Shown in pieces: positions 1-7,742 of a stretch of DNA of 64,000 nt (its first letter is position 1; each line of letters begins with the position of its first letter). The notes beneath the pieces are model-generated. The model ran no database searches. It saw nothing but the letters and a program-made list of their open reading frames with translations, and was not told the origin of the DNA. The position numbers and the translations under genes were made by a program. The stretch comes from Elusimicrobiota bacterium (GTDB lineage: Bacteria; Elusimicrobiota; Elusimicrobia; Elusimicrobiales; UBA9959), in assembly GCA_009773155.1 (NCBI GenBank), contig WOVA01000014.1, positions 1 to 64,000 on the forward strand, in the 5' to 3' direction.

Positions 1-93
1 CACGGCGGACACCCTTGCCTTTGGCTAACGGTAGGTTCTATCAACCCCCGTAGGGGACTTTCACCCCCAAGTGTGCGCGCATGCCGCGCGCAC
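1..93 (-). ncRNA. Group II intron RNA, 5' end (probably class C), cut by window edge
   Basis: Read on the minus strand from position 93, the sequence begins GTGCGCGCGGCATGCGCGCA. It continues with GGGTGAAAGTCCC and then TTAGCCAAAGGCAAGGGTGT and CCGCCGTG. These are the 5' end and early domain I landmarks of bacterial group II introns (GUGYG start, GUGAAAGUCC, AAGGGUGUCC). The hairpin right after the GUGCG start resembles the class C 5' end. The intron starts six bases after the stem of the ybaB terminator, which matches the known habit of class C introns of inserting just downstream of Rho-independent terminators. The rest of the ribozyme and any reverse transcriptase lie outside the window, so subclass is an inference. 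Confidence 0.75.
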
Positions 94-129
94 CAAAAGA
101 GAACCCCCGGCCGTAAAGCCGGGGGTTCT
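94..129 (-). terminator. Rho-independent terminator of ybaB
   Basis: A perfect 12-bp stem (arms 100-111 and 118-129, AGAACCCCCGGC and its complement) with a 6-nt loop is followed on the minus strand by CTTTTG. It lies 25 bases after the ybaB stop codon. The group II intron starts immediately beyond it. Confidence 0.85.
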
Positions 130-153
130 TTTTGCCGGGCGGAGGATCGGGGT

Positions 154-447
154 TTAAGCCTGGCCGCCCAGGGCGCCCAGCCCGCCGAGCTTATGCATGC
201 GCTCGGCCGCGGTCTTCTGCGACTGCTTGACCGCGCGGTTGACGGTATCGGCGATGGCCTCCTCCAGCTTGGCCTTGTCCATGGAGGCCGGCTCGCTCTT
301 GAGCTCCACTTTTTTGACCTCCTGGGCGGCCGTGATGGTTATCTTCACCAGCGAGTCCTCGGTCACCAGTTCCAGCGAATCCAGCTCCCTCTTGAGCTCC
401 TCCATCTTCCGCTTCATCTCCATCAATTCCTTCATCTTATCGAACAT
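154..447 (-). CDS. ybaB: YbaB/EbfC-family nucleoid-associated protein
   Basis: A 97-residue protein beginning MFDKMKELMEMKRKMEELK, with a charged helical N-terminus, a central beta segment (LVKITITAAQEVKKVEL) and a C-terminal helix ending in a Gly/Leu-rich tail. This is the length and pattern of YbaB/EbfC, a dimeric DNA-binding nucleoid protein often found beside dnaX and recR; neither gene is in the window. The frame is open further upstream, but that extension (GIVSPIKGED) is translation of a dispersed repeat. The start at 447 has AAAGGAGA nearby upstream. A hairpin repeat (465-507) lies in the leader and a terminator follows the gene. Confidence 0.88.
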   Translation of the reverse strand: MFDKMKELMEMKRKMEELKRELDSLELVTEDSLVKITITAAQEVKKVELKSEPASMDKAKLEEAIADTVNRAVKQSQKTAAERMHKLGGLGALGGQA

Positions 448-463
448 ATCTTCTCCTTTAATT

Positions 464-507
464 GGGGACACAATACCTATTCCCTTCAAGAATAGGTATT
501 GTGTCCC
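464..507. repeat. Dispersed palindromic repeat, copy 1
   Basis: Arms 465-481 (GGGACACAATACCTATT) and 491-507 are perfect inverted repeats with a 9-nt loop. A further partial GTGTCCCC lies at 516-523. The copy sits between the nhaC stop and the ybaB start, in the ybaB leader. The same core recurs at 10785, 10877, 24203 and 24273, with a variant at 14076. The arrangement resembles REP/RAYT-type palindromes, but no transposase for it is in the window. Confidence 0.9.
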
Positions 508-525
508 GCTTTTCTGTGTCCCCTT

Positions 526-1977
526 TTAACAGGCCTCCGGGGCTTTTTTGAGGGGGCGGATCTTGATGCGCAGCGCCGCGAACGTCAAAGTCATGAAAGG
601 GCTTATGATATTAAAGAAGGCGTAGGGCAGGTAGGCCAGCGTCCCGACCCCCAGGACCCCGGCATGATAAGCCCCGCAGGTGTTCCACGGCACCAGCGCG
701 GAGGTCACGGTGCCCGAATCCTCAAGCGTGCGGCTGAGGTTCTCGGGCGCCAGCCCCTTTTCGCGGAAAGGCTCGGCGAACATCTTGCCCGGCACCACCA
801 GCGCCAGGTACTGGTCCGAGGCCGTCAGGTTGACCGCCAGGCAGCTGGCCACCGTGCTGGCGAACAGTCCGAAGACGGAATCGGCGGCCTTCAGCAGCGT
901 CGCGCTTATCCTGTGCAGGGCGCCGATGGCCTCCATCACGCCGCCGAACACCATCGCGCAGATTATCAGCCAGACCGTGCCCAGCATCCCCTCCATCCCC
1001 TTGGCGGAAAAAAGATCGTTCAGGGCGGCGTCGGGCGTGGCAATCGCGGTCTTCACCGTCAGCGCGTTCATCAGTCCCTTGTAAGCCGACACGAAGTCCA
1101 GGTTCGCCACTCCGGTCAGCCCGGCTATGACCTGCGGCTGGAAGACCAGCGCGAAGGCCGCGCCCAGCAACGCGCCGGCCAGCAGAGCGACGAGCGGCTG
1201 CGTCCTGCGCACTATCATGAAGATGACCAGCGCCGGCACCACGAATAGCCAGGGCGTCACATTGAACACCGACTCGATGGCCGACAGCGTCGCCCCGGCC
1301 GAAGCGGCGCCGGAGGTCTCCACCGTGAAGCCCAGGAATATGAATAGCAGCAGGGTTATGGCGTAGGTAGGGATAGTCGTGTAGGTCATGTACCGCACAT
1401 GCGTGAACAGGTCGGTCCCCGCCATGGCCGGGGCCAGGTTCGTCGTGTCGGAAAGCGGGGAAATCTTGTCGCCGAAATAAGCGCCGGAGATCACCGCGCC
1501 CGCCGTCATGGCCTCGGGCACTCCCACCGCCTTGCCTATGCCGATGAGCGCGATGCCGACGGTGGCCGAGGTGGACCAGCTGCTGCCGGTAGCCAGCGAC
1601 ACCACCGAGCAGATCAGCAGCGTGGCGGGCAGGAAGATATCGGGGCTGAGCAGCTTGAGGCCGTAGTAGATCATCGCCGGGATGATGCCGCTTATCAGCC
1701 ACGCCCCCGACAGCGCGCCCACCATCAGCAGTATGAGTATCGCCCCCGTCGTGGTCTTGAGGTTGGACGAGACATGGTCGAGCATGCAGGAATACGTTAT
1801 CCCGTGACGGAAGCCCACCAGCGCGGCCGCGGCCCCGCCCAGCAGCAATATGAACTGGTTGGAGCCGCCGATGGCGTTGTCGCCGTAGACCCAGACATTG
1901 AAAGAAAGCATGGCGACCACGGCCAGCACGGGCAGGAGCGCCGCCCATATGCCGACCTGGCCGGTCCTGGCTGTCAT
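526..1977 (-). CDS. nhaC: Na+/H+ antiporter, NhaC family
   Basis: A 483-residue, very hydrophobic protein with about a dozen predicted membrane segments. It carries the NhaC-family hallmark GAYFGDKISPLSDTTNLAP at about residues 165-183 and GSSW at 131-134. Members exchange sodium for protons (some are malate/lactate or arginine antiporters) at the cytoplasmic membrane. The start at 1977 has GGAGG eight bases upstream. It lies 70 bases downstream of the hydrogenase maturation protease on the same strand with no terminator visible between, so co-transcription with the hydrogenase operon is possible but unproven. The exact substrate pair cannot be read from sequence. Confidence 0.85.
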   Translation of the reverse strand: MTARTGQVGIWAALLPVLAVVAMLSFNVWVYGDNAIGGSNQFILLLGGAAAALVGFRHGITYSCMLDHVSSNLKTTTGAILILLMVGALSGAWLISGIIPAMIYYGLKLLSPDIFLPATLLICSVVSLATGSSWSTSATVGIALIGIGKAVGVPEAMTAGAVISGAYFGDKISPLSDTTNLAPAMAGTDLFTHVRYMTYTTIPTYAITLLLFIFLGFTVETSGAASAGATLSAIESVFNVTPWLFVVPALVIFMIVRRTQPLVALLAGALLGAAFALVFQPQVIAGLTGVANLDFVSAYKGLMNALTVKTAIATPDAALNDLFSAKGMEGMLGTVWLIICAMVFGGVMEAIGALHRISATLLKAADSVFGLFASTVASCLAVNLTASDQYLALVVPGKMFAEPFREKGLAPENLSRTLEDSGTVTSALVPWNTCGAYHAGVLGVGTLAYLPYAFFNIISPFMTLTFAALRIKIRPLKKAPEAC

Positions 1978-2047
1978 CTTAAAGGCCTCCGGTATAGCAT
2001 GGAATACGCAATATTAATAAATATGCGCGGGGATATGAAAGGAAAAT

Positions 2048-2530
2048 TCACAGGGAATTGAAGTAAGCGGCCAGTTCTTCGGCCGAAGCCTTGACCTCGG
2101 GCGAGAGCCCCTCGGCGTGGTCCAGCGAAACGGCCTGCACGCCTACGACGGCCAGCTCCGCCCCGGTGTCCTCTTTCACCACGGAAAAAGTCACCGACAG
2201 CGGGAAATTATGGGTGGAGATGAAAGTATGCTTATTGATGTCCTCGAGCGCTATCACCCGCAGCTCGCCGGCGTACCCACCGAAATGGGCCGCGTCCACC
2301 AGTATTATCTTGGCGGGCTTCCAGTCTATGGCCGTCTGGGCCACGTTCTCGGGGGTGGTGCCGGCGTCGATGAGCCGCAGGTCCCCCCGGGTGAACTTCA
2401 CAAGGGAGGAAAGGTAAGGGCCGACGCCGTCGTCGGCCCTCAGCCCGCTGCCGAGCGTCAGCAGCAGCGTCCGGCCCCCGGGGGCGGGGGCCAGCGCCGA
2501 TGCGACTTCGTCACTCCACGAAGGTGACAT
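2048..2530 (-). CDS. [NiFe]-hydrogenase maturation endopeptidase, HycI/HyaD family
   Basis: A 160-residue protein with the maturation-protease N-terminal motif LGSGLRADDGVGPYL (about residues 26-40), a central VDAAHFGG carrying a metal-ligand Asp, and STHNFPLS with the conserved His. These proteases bind nickel and clip a short C-terminal peptide from the large subunit once the NiFe(CN)2CO site is loaded. The gene overlaps the end of the large-subunit gene by 20 bases, which suggests translational coupling. The large subunit ends with a short tail after its last cysteine motif, a plausible substrate. About 20 N-terminal residues precede the conserved core, so the start could be slightly further in. 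Confidence 0.85.
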   Translation of the reverse strand: MSPSWSDEVASALAPAPGGRTLLLTLGSGLRADDGVGPYLSSLVKFTRGDLRLIDAGTTPENVAQTAIDWKPAKIILVDAAHFGGYAGELRVIALEDINKHTFISTHNFPLSVTFSVVKEDTGAELAVVGVQAVSLDHAEGLSPEVKASAEELAAYFNSL

Positions 2531-3857
2531 CGAGGTAGTGAGCGGAGCACGAGATGCAGGGATCGTAGGCCCGCACCAGCATCTCCAGCCTAAGCCGTAT
2601 GTCGTCCTGCTTCATGTGCAGGATCTCCGGCAGGAACTTGGAGAAGTCGTACTCTATGTTGTTCACGTTCTGGTTGGTCGGGATGATGCAGTTGGCTTTC
2701 TTTATCATGCCCTTCTCGTCGGTGACGTAGTTGTGGTGCAGAATGCCGCGCGGCACCTCCACCGAGCCCACGCCGTCGCCCGCGCGCACCGGCACGGCGC
2801 CCTTCTCGTTGACGCCGACGGTGATCTCCTGGGAATAATCCAGGCCGTTCCTCCTTAAGTCCTTGAGGATCTCCAGCGCGTGGTAGTAGCAGTGGATGGT
2901 CTCCACCACCTGCGCCATGGTGTTCATGAACGGGTTATGGCAGACGGGCTTGAGGCCGATCTCTTTGGCGTAGGCCTTGGCCCTGGGGTGCAGCTTGTCG
3001 TAGTTCAGGTTGAACCGGGCCAGCGCGCCCACCAGTAGGCTGTCGCGGTTCCACCTGGTGAACTTGGCGGACGAGCGGGGATCGATGAACTCGTTGGTCG
3101 ACTTACGGTACTCCTTGCGGCTGACGCGCTTGCCGTCGGAGCTGCCGATATCGCCGCTGAGCAGCGGGTACTCGCCGTCGTCGCTGACCAGCGCCACGTA
3201 CTCGGTCTCGCGGGTGAAGTCGGGCAGCTTTAGCGTCTTGGCCAGCTTGAGCAGCGGCAGCAGGTCGGCGGTCATGCCCTCCATGATCTTTATCTGCGCG
3301 TCCAGGTCCCTGGAGCGCGGCAGCTTGGTCCAGCCGCCCACGATGGCCGTGATCGGGTGGATATGGCGCCCGAGCAGGATGTCGCAGCAGTCGTTGACGG
3401 CCTTCTTGAGCCGCAGGATCTGGCGCACGGTCTGGTTGTGCGTCTTGACCAGCGGCACGAAGGAGGGCACGCCCAGCGCGTCGGGCGCCACCAGCAGGAA
3501 GGCGTGCAGCACGTGGCTGTCGAGGAACTCGTAGTCCAGCATCAGCTTGCGCAGCTTTATCGTCTGCCCGGTCGGCGTCACGCCCAGCGCGTCCTCGGCC
3601 GCCGCTATCGAGGCCAGCGAGTGGCCGCAGGAGCAGATGCCGCAGATGCGGCTGGTGATGTGCTGGGCCTCGAAGATCGAGCGGCCGCGCAGCATGCCCT
3701 CGAAGAGGCGCGGCGTCTCGACGACGTGGAACTCGCACTTCTCTATCTTGCCGTTCTTCACGTTGGCCACTATGTTGCCGTGGCCCTCGACGCGGGTGAC
3801 GTAATCTACCTTTATATCTATGTTCCTGCCGGTTGTTTTTGCGGTCGTTTTTGCCAT
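2511..3857 (-). CDS. hydA: [NiFe] hydrogenase large (alpha) subunit, group 3b type
   Basis: A 448-residue catalytic subunit. The N-terminal nickel motif is SRICGICSCGH (Cys72, Cys75, His79) and the C-terminal motif is DPCISCSAH (Cys434, Cys437), followed by only eight residues (YLDVTFVE), the likely peptide removed by the protease encoded next. It binds the NiFe site for reversible H2 oxidation. Gene order beta, gamma, delta, alpha equals the hydBGDA order of archaeal and bacterial group 3b NADP-linked (sulf)hydrogenases. The frame is open upstream to 3905, overlapping hydD. The ATG at 3857 is preferred because GAGG lies about eight bases upstream and it begins eight bases after the hydD stop. 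Confidence 0.92.
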   Translation of the reverse strand: MAKTTAKTTGRNIDIKVDYVTRVEGHGNIVANVKNGKIEKCEFHVVETPRLFEGMLRGRSIFEAQHITSRICGICSCGHSLASIAAAEDALGVTPTGQTIKLRKLMLDYEFLDSHVLHAFLLVAPDALGVPSFVPLVKTHNQTVRQILRLKKAVNDCCDILLGRHIHPITAIVGGWTKLPRSRDLDAQIKIMEGMTADLLPLLKLAKTLKLPDFTRETEYVALVSDDGEYPLLSGDIGSSDGKRVSRKEYRKSTNEFIDPRSSAKFTRWNRDSLLVGALARFNLNYDKLHPRAKAYAKEIGLKPVCHNPFMNTMAQVVETIHCYYHALEILKDLRRNGLDYSQEITVGVNEKGAVPVRAGDGVGSVEVPRGILHHNYVTDEKGMIKKANCIIPTNQNVNNIEYDFSKFLPEILHMKQDDIRLRLEMLVRAYDPCISCSAHYLDVTFVE

Positions 3858-3865
3858 GTTGCGCC

Positions 3866-4675
3866 TCATTTGCCCCTGCCGGGCTTCTCGTCGTTCTCTT
3901 TGCACTTGTTGTACATGTCGAACTTGCCCGTGATAAGTTCGGGCTTAAGGTTGTATTTGCTTATGACGTCCTGCGCCGCCTTGGAGGGGTTGGACACCGA
4001 ACCGCGGCAGCCGTAGCAGATATTGCCGTTGTTGACGCACCAGCTGTTGCAGCCGGCCCTGGTCCAGGGACCCAGGCAGGCCAGGCCGCGCTCGTACATG
4101 CAGACGTTCTCGTTGAGCTTGCACTCGGCGCAGACCGGGTTGTCCGGCACGGTGTAGGGCAGGCCGCGCAGCGCGTGCTTGATCACTTCCAGAATCTCCG
4201 GCGCGTAGACCGGGCAGCCGTTGATAAAGTAGTCCACCTTGACCACCTGGTGCACGGCCTTGGTCGGCGTGCTGTCGAAGAGCTTGTAGTCCTTGCCGTA
4301 GACGCTGGCCCGGATCTCGTCGAGCGGAAATGAGTTCTTCATGCCGTTGACGCCGCCGATGGTGGCGCAGGAGCCGTAGGCGATGAGCACCCTGGCGCGG
4401 GCGCGGATCTTCTTGAGGCGTTCCTCGGCGTGATGGTCGCCGATCGAGCCCTCTATGAAGACCACGTCGTAGTCCTTGTCCCATTTCTCGCTGATGGCCT
4501 CGCGGAACTCGACAACATCCACCGCGCCGAGTATATCCAGCAGGGTCTCGCCCAGGTTGGTGATCTGCAGCTGGCAGCCCTCGCAGCAGGCGAAGTCGAA
4601 GAAAGCCACTTTCGGCTTGGCGGGGGCCTTGACGGCTTTCGCCGGGGTCTTAACGGGTTTTTTCGCTGTTTTCAT
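3866..4675 (-). CDS. hydD: [NiFe] hydrogenase small (delta) subunit
   Basis: A 269-residue iron-sulfur subunit that wires the NiFe site to the diaphorase part. Proximal-cluster ligands appear as FACCEGCQ (residues 29-35), YGSCATIGG and NGCPV. A Cys-rich C-terminal half (CAECKLNENVC, CLGPW, AGCNSWC, CYGCRG) can hold two more clusters. A Lys/Ala/Pro-rich N-terminal tail of about 22 residues precedes the conserved core. There is no Tat signal, so the enzyme should be cytoplasmic. A GGGAGA site lies upstream of the ATG at 4675, 19 bases after hydG. Confidence 0.92.
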   Translation of the reverse strand: MKTAKKPVKTPAKAVKAPAKPKVAFFDFACCEGCQLQITNLGETLLDILGAVDVVEFREAISEKWDKDYDVVFIEGSIGDHHAEERLKKIRARARVLIAYGSCATIGGVNGMKNSFPLDEIRASVYGKDYKLFDSTPTKAVHQVVKVDYFINGCPVYAPEILEVIKHALRGLPYTVPDNPVCAECKLNENVCMYERGLACLGPWTRAGCNSWCVNNGNICYGCRGSVSNPSKAAQDVISKYNLKPELITGKFDMYNKCKENDEKPGRGK

Positions 4676-4694
4676 CGTAGTTCTCCCTTGTCCC

Positions 4695-5546
4695 TTAAAG
4701 TTTCGGCGAATCCTTCACCTCGTCGTAGGTGAAGGTGGGGCCGTCCTTGCAGCAGTAGTAATTCCTGGGATGGTCGATCTGGCAGTGGCCGCACTTGCCC
4801 ATGCCGCACTTCATGTGGCGCTCGAGCGAGAGCACTATCTGCTTCTCCGGCACGCCCTTCTTGAGCAGCTCGGCGATGACGAACTTGTACATGATCGGCG
4901 GCCCGACCACAACCGAGAAGGTCCTTTCCGGGTTGATGGTCACGCCGGGGATCAGCGTGGTGATAAGGCCCACGTTCCCCTTCCAGTCCGGGTCGGTGCG
5001 GTCCACGGTGCAGTTGAACCCGACGTCCAGGCGCTTCTGCCACCTGGCCACCTCGTCGCCGAACAGCATGTCCTTGGGCGTGCGGCAGCCGAGCAGAATA
5101 TCGACCTTGCCGAACTCTCTGCGGTTGTCCATGACGTAGTTGATCAGCGAGCGCAGCGGGGCTATGCCCAGTCCGCCGGCGACGAAGAGCAGGTCGTTGC
5201 CGCTCATCTTCTTCACCGGGAAAGGCCTGCCGAAAGGGCCGCGGATGCCGATCACGTCGCCCTTGCCCAGCGCGTGCATATGCCTGGTGAGGCGGCCGGC
5301 CGCCCGCACGGTCAGTTCGAAAGAGCCCTTCCTGGTCGGGCTGGAGCAGACCGAGATCGGGGCCTCGCCGACGCCGAAGAGCTCCACCTGCACGAACTGG
5401 CCGGGCTCGTGGTCCAGCTCGCCGTCGTCGAGGGCGATGTCGAACCATTTCTCGGCCGGGGTCATCTGCCGCGCCGCGATGATGCGGCCGGTGCGCAGCT
5501 TCCAGTTTGAATTCCTTATCTCTTCTCTGACGAGTTGCGTGGTCAT
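4695..5546 (-). CDS. hydG: Hydrogenase diaphorase (gamma) subunit, FAD/NAD(P)-binding
   Basis: A 283-residue ferredoxin-reductase-type protein. It has an FAD-binding beta barrel with APISVCSSP (residues 62-70), an NAD(P)-binding segment FVAGGLGIAPLRS (121-133), and a C-terminal [2Fe-2S] motif CGMGKCGHCQ followed by YYCC. It should pass electrons between the hydrogenase clusters and NAD(P)H in the cytoplasm. PyrK and DHODH electron-transfer subunits share this architecture, but the neighbours fix the role. A strong AAAGGAG lies five bases before the start, which is 10 bases after hydB. NADP versus NAD preference cannot be decided here. Confidence 0.9.
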   Translation of the reverse strand: MTTQLVREEIRNSNWKLRTGRIIAARQMTPAEKWFDIALDDGELDHEPGQFVQVELFGVGEAPISVCSSPTRKGSFELTVRAAGRLTRHMHALGKGDVIGIRGPFGRPFPVKKMSGNDLLFVAGGLGIAPLRSLINYVMDNRREFGKVDILLGCRTPKDMLFGDEVARWQKRLDVGFNCTVDRTDPDWKGNVGLITTLIPGVTINPERTFSVVVGPPIMYKFVIAELLKKGVPEKQIVLSLERHMKCGMGKCGHCQIDHPRNYYCCKDGPTFTYDEVKDSPKL

Positions 5547-5556
5547 TGTCGCTCCT

Positions 5557-6585
5557 TTAATTGTGCTCCGCGGCGAGTTCTTTCAGGGTGTCCTTGAGGT
5601 TTATTTTGGACATGCAGGTCCTGGTGCAGCGGCCGCAGCCGGTGCAGAAGAAACGGTTGAACTTGTCCAGCGGGAAGCTGAACTTGCGGAAATAGCGGTG
5701 GCGCTGGCGTTCGGAGCGCTCTTCGCGGAAGTTCTCGTTGCCGGCCACTTTCGCGAAGGTCTCGAACTGGCAGGAGTCCCAGGTGCGGGTCCGCTCGCCG
5801 GTCCTGAGATCCAGGCCGACCGAGTCGGTCATGTCGAAGCAGTAGCAGGTGGGGCAGACATTGGTGCAGTTGCCGCAGCTGACGCACCGCCCGCCCACGC
5901 CGTGCCAGACCTTGCTCTTCATGGCCTTGGAGAAGATCTCCGGCAGTTTTTTGGCTTCCACCCCTATCTCGTTCCTGAACACCTCGCGCTTGGCGGCGCG
6001 GGCCTTGTCCAGCGCGGCCAGGTCGGCGGTGGAAGCCCTGGGCAGACCTTCTACCAGGGCCTCGCCCTTCTGGGTATTGACGTGGATAATCCACCTGTCG
6101 CCCAGGTCGGTGAAGAACAGGTCGTAACCGCCGTTGGGGTTGTGGGCGTTGACCAGGGCGCAGGAAGCGTGCCCGTCGCAATAGGTCAGGCACTCGAGGC
6201 CGATGATGAAGAGATGGTCCTTGCGGATCAGGTAATTATAATCCCGGGGCCGCTCGGAGAAGACCATGTTAAGGCAGGAGATGCCGGCCAGGTCGCAGGT
6301 GTGCACGCCGAAGATCGCGGTCTCCTCGTATTCGACCACCGGCTTCTGCGTAAAGCCCCTGGCGTCGGCGCTGAACTCCAGCACCTTCTCCCGCACGGGC
6401 ATGAAATATTTCTTGGGAGGCAGTATCGTGGGTATGTACTTCAGGGCGATCTCCTCGGCGGAAGACACTTCCGCGAAAGCGAAGTTGTCGTGACCCTTCG
6501 CCACCGGCGCCACCACCTTCATCCGTTTGGAAAGCTTCTTTATGAAGGCGTCGAGTTCCTCTTTCTTCAGTATGTGCTGGTTCAT
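5557..6585 (-). CDS. hydB: Hydrogenase iron-sulfur (beta) subunit
   Basis: A 342-residue protein with two [4Fe-4S] ferredoxin-type motifs: CVSCGNCTNVC at residues 234-244 and CTGCGRCTRTC at 314-324. Other conserved cysteines occur around 97-142. It matches the beta subunit of group 3b hydrogenases (related to anaerobic sulfite reductase subunit A), which is the outer electron-transfer module and in Pyrococcus is linked to sulfur reduction. It is the first gene of hydBGDA. GAGGT lies about seven bases upstream of the ATG, and a TATAAT box sits about 46 bases upstream of the start. Confidence 0.9.
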   Translation of the reverse strand: MNQHILKKEELDAFIKKLSKRMKVVAPVAKGHDNFAFAEVSSAEEIALKYIPTILPPKKYFMPVREKVLEFSADARGFTQKPVVEYEETAIFGVHTCDLAGISCLNMVFSERPRDYNYLIRKDHLFIIGLECLTYCDGHASCALVNAHNPNGGYDLFFTDLGDRWIIHVNTQKGEALVEGLPRASTADLAALDKARAAKREVFRNEIGVEAKKLPEIFSKAMKSKVWHGVGGRCVSCGNCTNVCPTCYCFDMTDSVGLDLRTGERTRTWDSCQFETFAKVAGNENFREERSERQRHRYFRKFSFPLDKFNRFFCTGCGRCTRTCMSKINLKDTLKELAAEHN

Positions 6586-6630
6586 TCAGGTACCTCGCGA
6601 TGTATTTTACGGCTTGTTCCGAGCGAAACT

Positions 6631-6636
6631 ATTATA
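6631..6636 (-). promoter_or_regulatory. -10 box of hydBGDA promoter
   Basis: The minus strand reads TTTGTATATAATAG, giving a consensus TATAAT 46-51 bases before the hydB start and a leader of roughly 40 bases with a GAGGT ribosome site. No clear -35 consensus is seen. Confidence 0.5.
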
Positions 6637-6832
6637 TACAAATAAAAGGGCCGGGGCCCCCTCTCCGCCGGGACGCTATCACTTTTCTTCATGCGTCATG
6701 AGGCGGAAGTCCCAGCGGGGAATAAAAATATATTAGCAAAACTAATGGCCGGCGGCGAAGCTCCGCACCCACTACCTCCCCACTACCACTGCCGGCCCCG
6801 TAACTTGTAGAATATCGTACCGTTACATCCAT

Positions 6833-7252
6833 ATGGACCCCAAACGACTCATCCAGCAGCTCATCAACGAAGAAAGCGGCGACGTCTCCCTCTACGCCAG
6901 GGAGGCGGAGCTTTTCAGCCGCAAGATAGTGGACGGCAGGCGCATAGGCGAGACCTTCAGCAGGTTCAGCACCGAGGAAGCCTCCCACCTTAAGGTCCTG
7001 GCGGCCATCGCTGGCGGCGAATCATCGGCGCGGCACCGCGAGATAGGGGTGGGCTCCTCGCTTACGCTCGCGCTGAAAGTGCACGAGGAGCGCGAGGCCG
7101 AGAGCATCCGCCTCTACAACGACCTTTCGGCTTCGCTGGAAGACCCGGCCCACAAGATCATGCTCAAGGGCGTCATCGACCAGGAGAAGTCGCACCTGGA
7201 GACCATACGCAAATATCTCAAGGCCATACGGGGCTCGAAGCGGGAGGAATGA
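6833..7252 (+). CDS. Ferritin-like / rubrerythrin-like diiron protein
   Basis: A 139-residue all-helical protein with ferritin-like four-helix-bundle ligand spacing: INEESGD in helix 1, STEEASHLKV in helix 2, HEEREAE in helix 3 and DQEKSHLETI in helix 4. The two E-x-x-H pairs are the usual diiron ligands. There is no rubredoxin tail, so it is a short erythrin-like protein, possibly for peroxide detoxification or iron handling in an anaerobe. No Shine-Dalgarno is visible. A TAGAAT box at 6808-6813 predicts a very short leader. Its stop overlaps the possible first ATG of the next gene. Confidence 0.78.
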   Translation: MDPKRLIQQLINEESGDVSLYAREAELFSRKIVDGRRIGETFSRFSTEEASHLKVLAAIAGGESSARHREIGVGSSLTLALKVHEEREAESIRLYNDLSASLEDPAHKIMLKGVIDQEKSHLETIRKYLKAIRGSKREE

Positions 7253-7260
7253 CAGGATAT

Positions 7261-7722
7261 ATGGAAATAGTCTTCATGCGTCACGCCAACGCCCTCTCGG
7301 CCCGGGAGGCGGGAGTCAATTCCGACGGGGAAAGGCCCCTCTCCGAGACCGGCCTCAAAGAGGCCCGCGAGGCGGCCGAAGAACTCTCCGGCCGCGGCTT
7401 CCGCCCCTCCGCTATAATAACCAGCCCGCTCAGGCGGGCCATGCAGACGGCGCAGCAGGCCGCCGCCATATTCCCCGGCACCGATATCAGCCCGGAGCCC
7501 GGCCTGGCCTCCGCCGCCAATCCCGCCGAACTGTCCAGGGCTCTGGTCAAGGACGCCCGGGGTCCGATACTCGTCGTCGGTCATCACCCGTCCATCGGCC
7601 TGATGGCCGCCCCTTTCCTGGGCAAGGCCTTCTCCTTTTCCACGGCCGGCTTCCTGCGGCTGGCCATCGCCGGGGACGGTAAAGTCACGGTGCTGGACTC
7701 CCGGGGCTGCGAAGAGCTCTAG
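7261..7722 (+). CDS. sixA: SixA-like histidine phosphatase
   Basis: A 153-residue member of the histidine phosphatase (phosphoglycerate mutase-like) superfamily. The start MEIVFMRHANA carries the catalytic RHG-type motif in the RHA form typical of SixA, ITSPLRRAMQTA holds the second Arg, and VVGHHPSIG the second catalytic His. SixA removes phosphate from phosphohistidine on carrier or phosphorelay domains. An in-frame ATG at 7249 overlaps the previous stop. The ATG at 7261 is preferred because family members begin directly with this beta strand. It is probably translationally coupled to the ferritin-like gene. Confidence 0.8.
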   Translation: MEIVFMRHANALSAREAGVNSDGERPLSETGLKEAREAAEELSGRGFRPSAIITSPLRRAMQTAQQAAAIFPGTDISPEPGLASAANPAELSRALVKDARGPILVVGHHPSIGLMAAPFLGKAFSFSTAGFLRLAIAGDGKVTVLDSRGCEEL

Positions 7723-7742
7723 CGAAGGGCCCGGGGACCGAT

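Noticed and set aside
448..489. N-terminal extension of ybaB
   Set aside because: The extra residues (GIVSPIKGED) are translation of the palindromic repeat, and the ribosome site belongs to the ATG at 447.
73..495. Plus-strand open frame across the window start and ybaB
   Set aside because: It crosses the intron end, the terminator and ybaB antisense. It has no family features, while ybaB on the other strand is clear.
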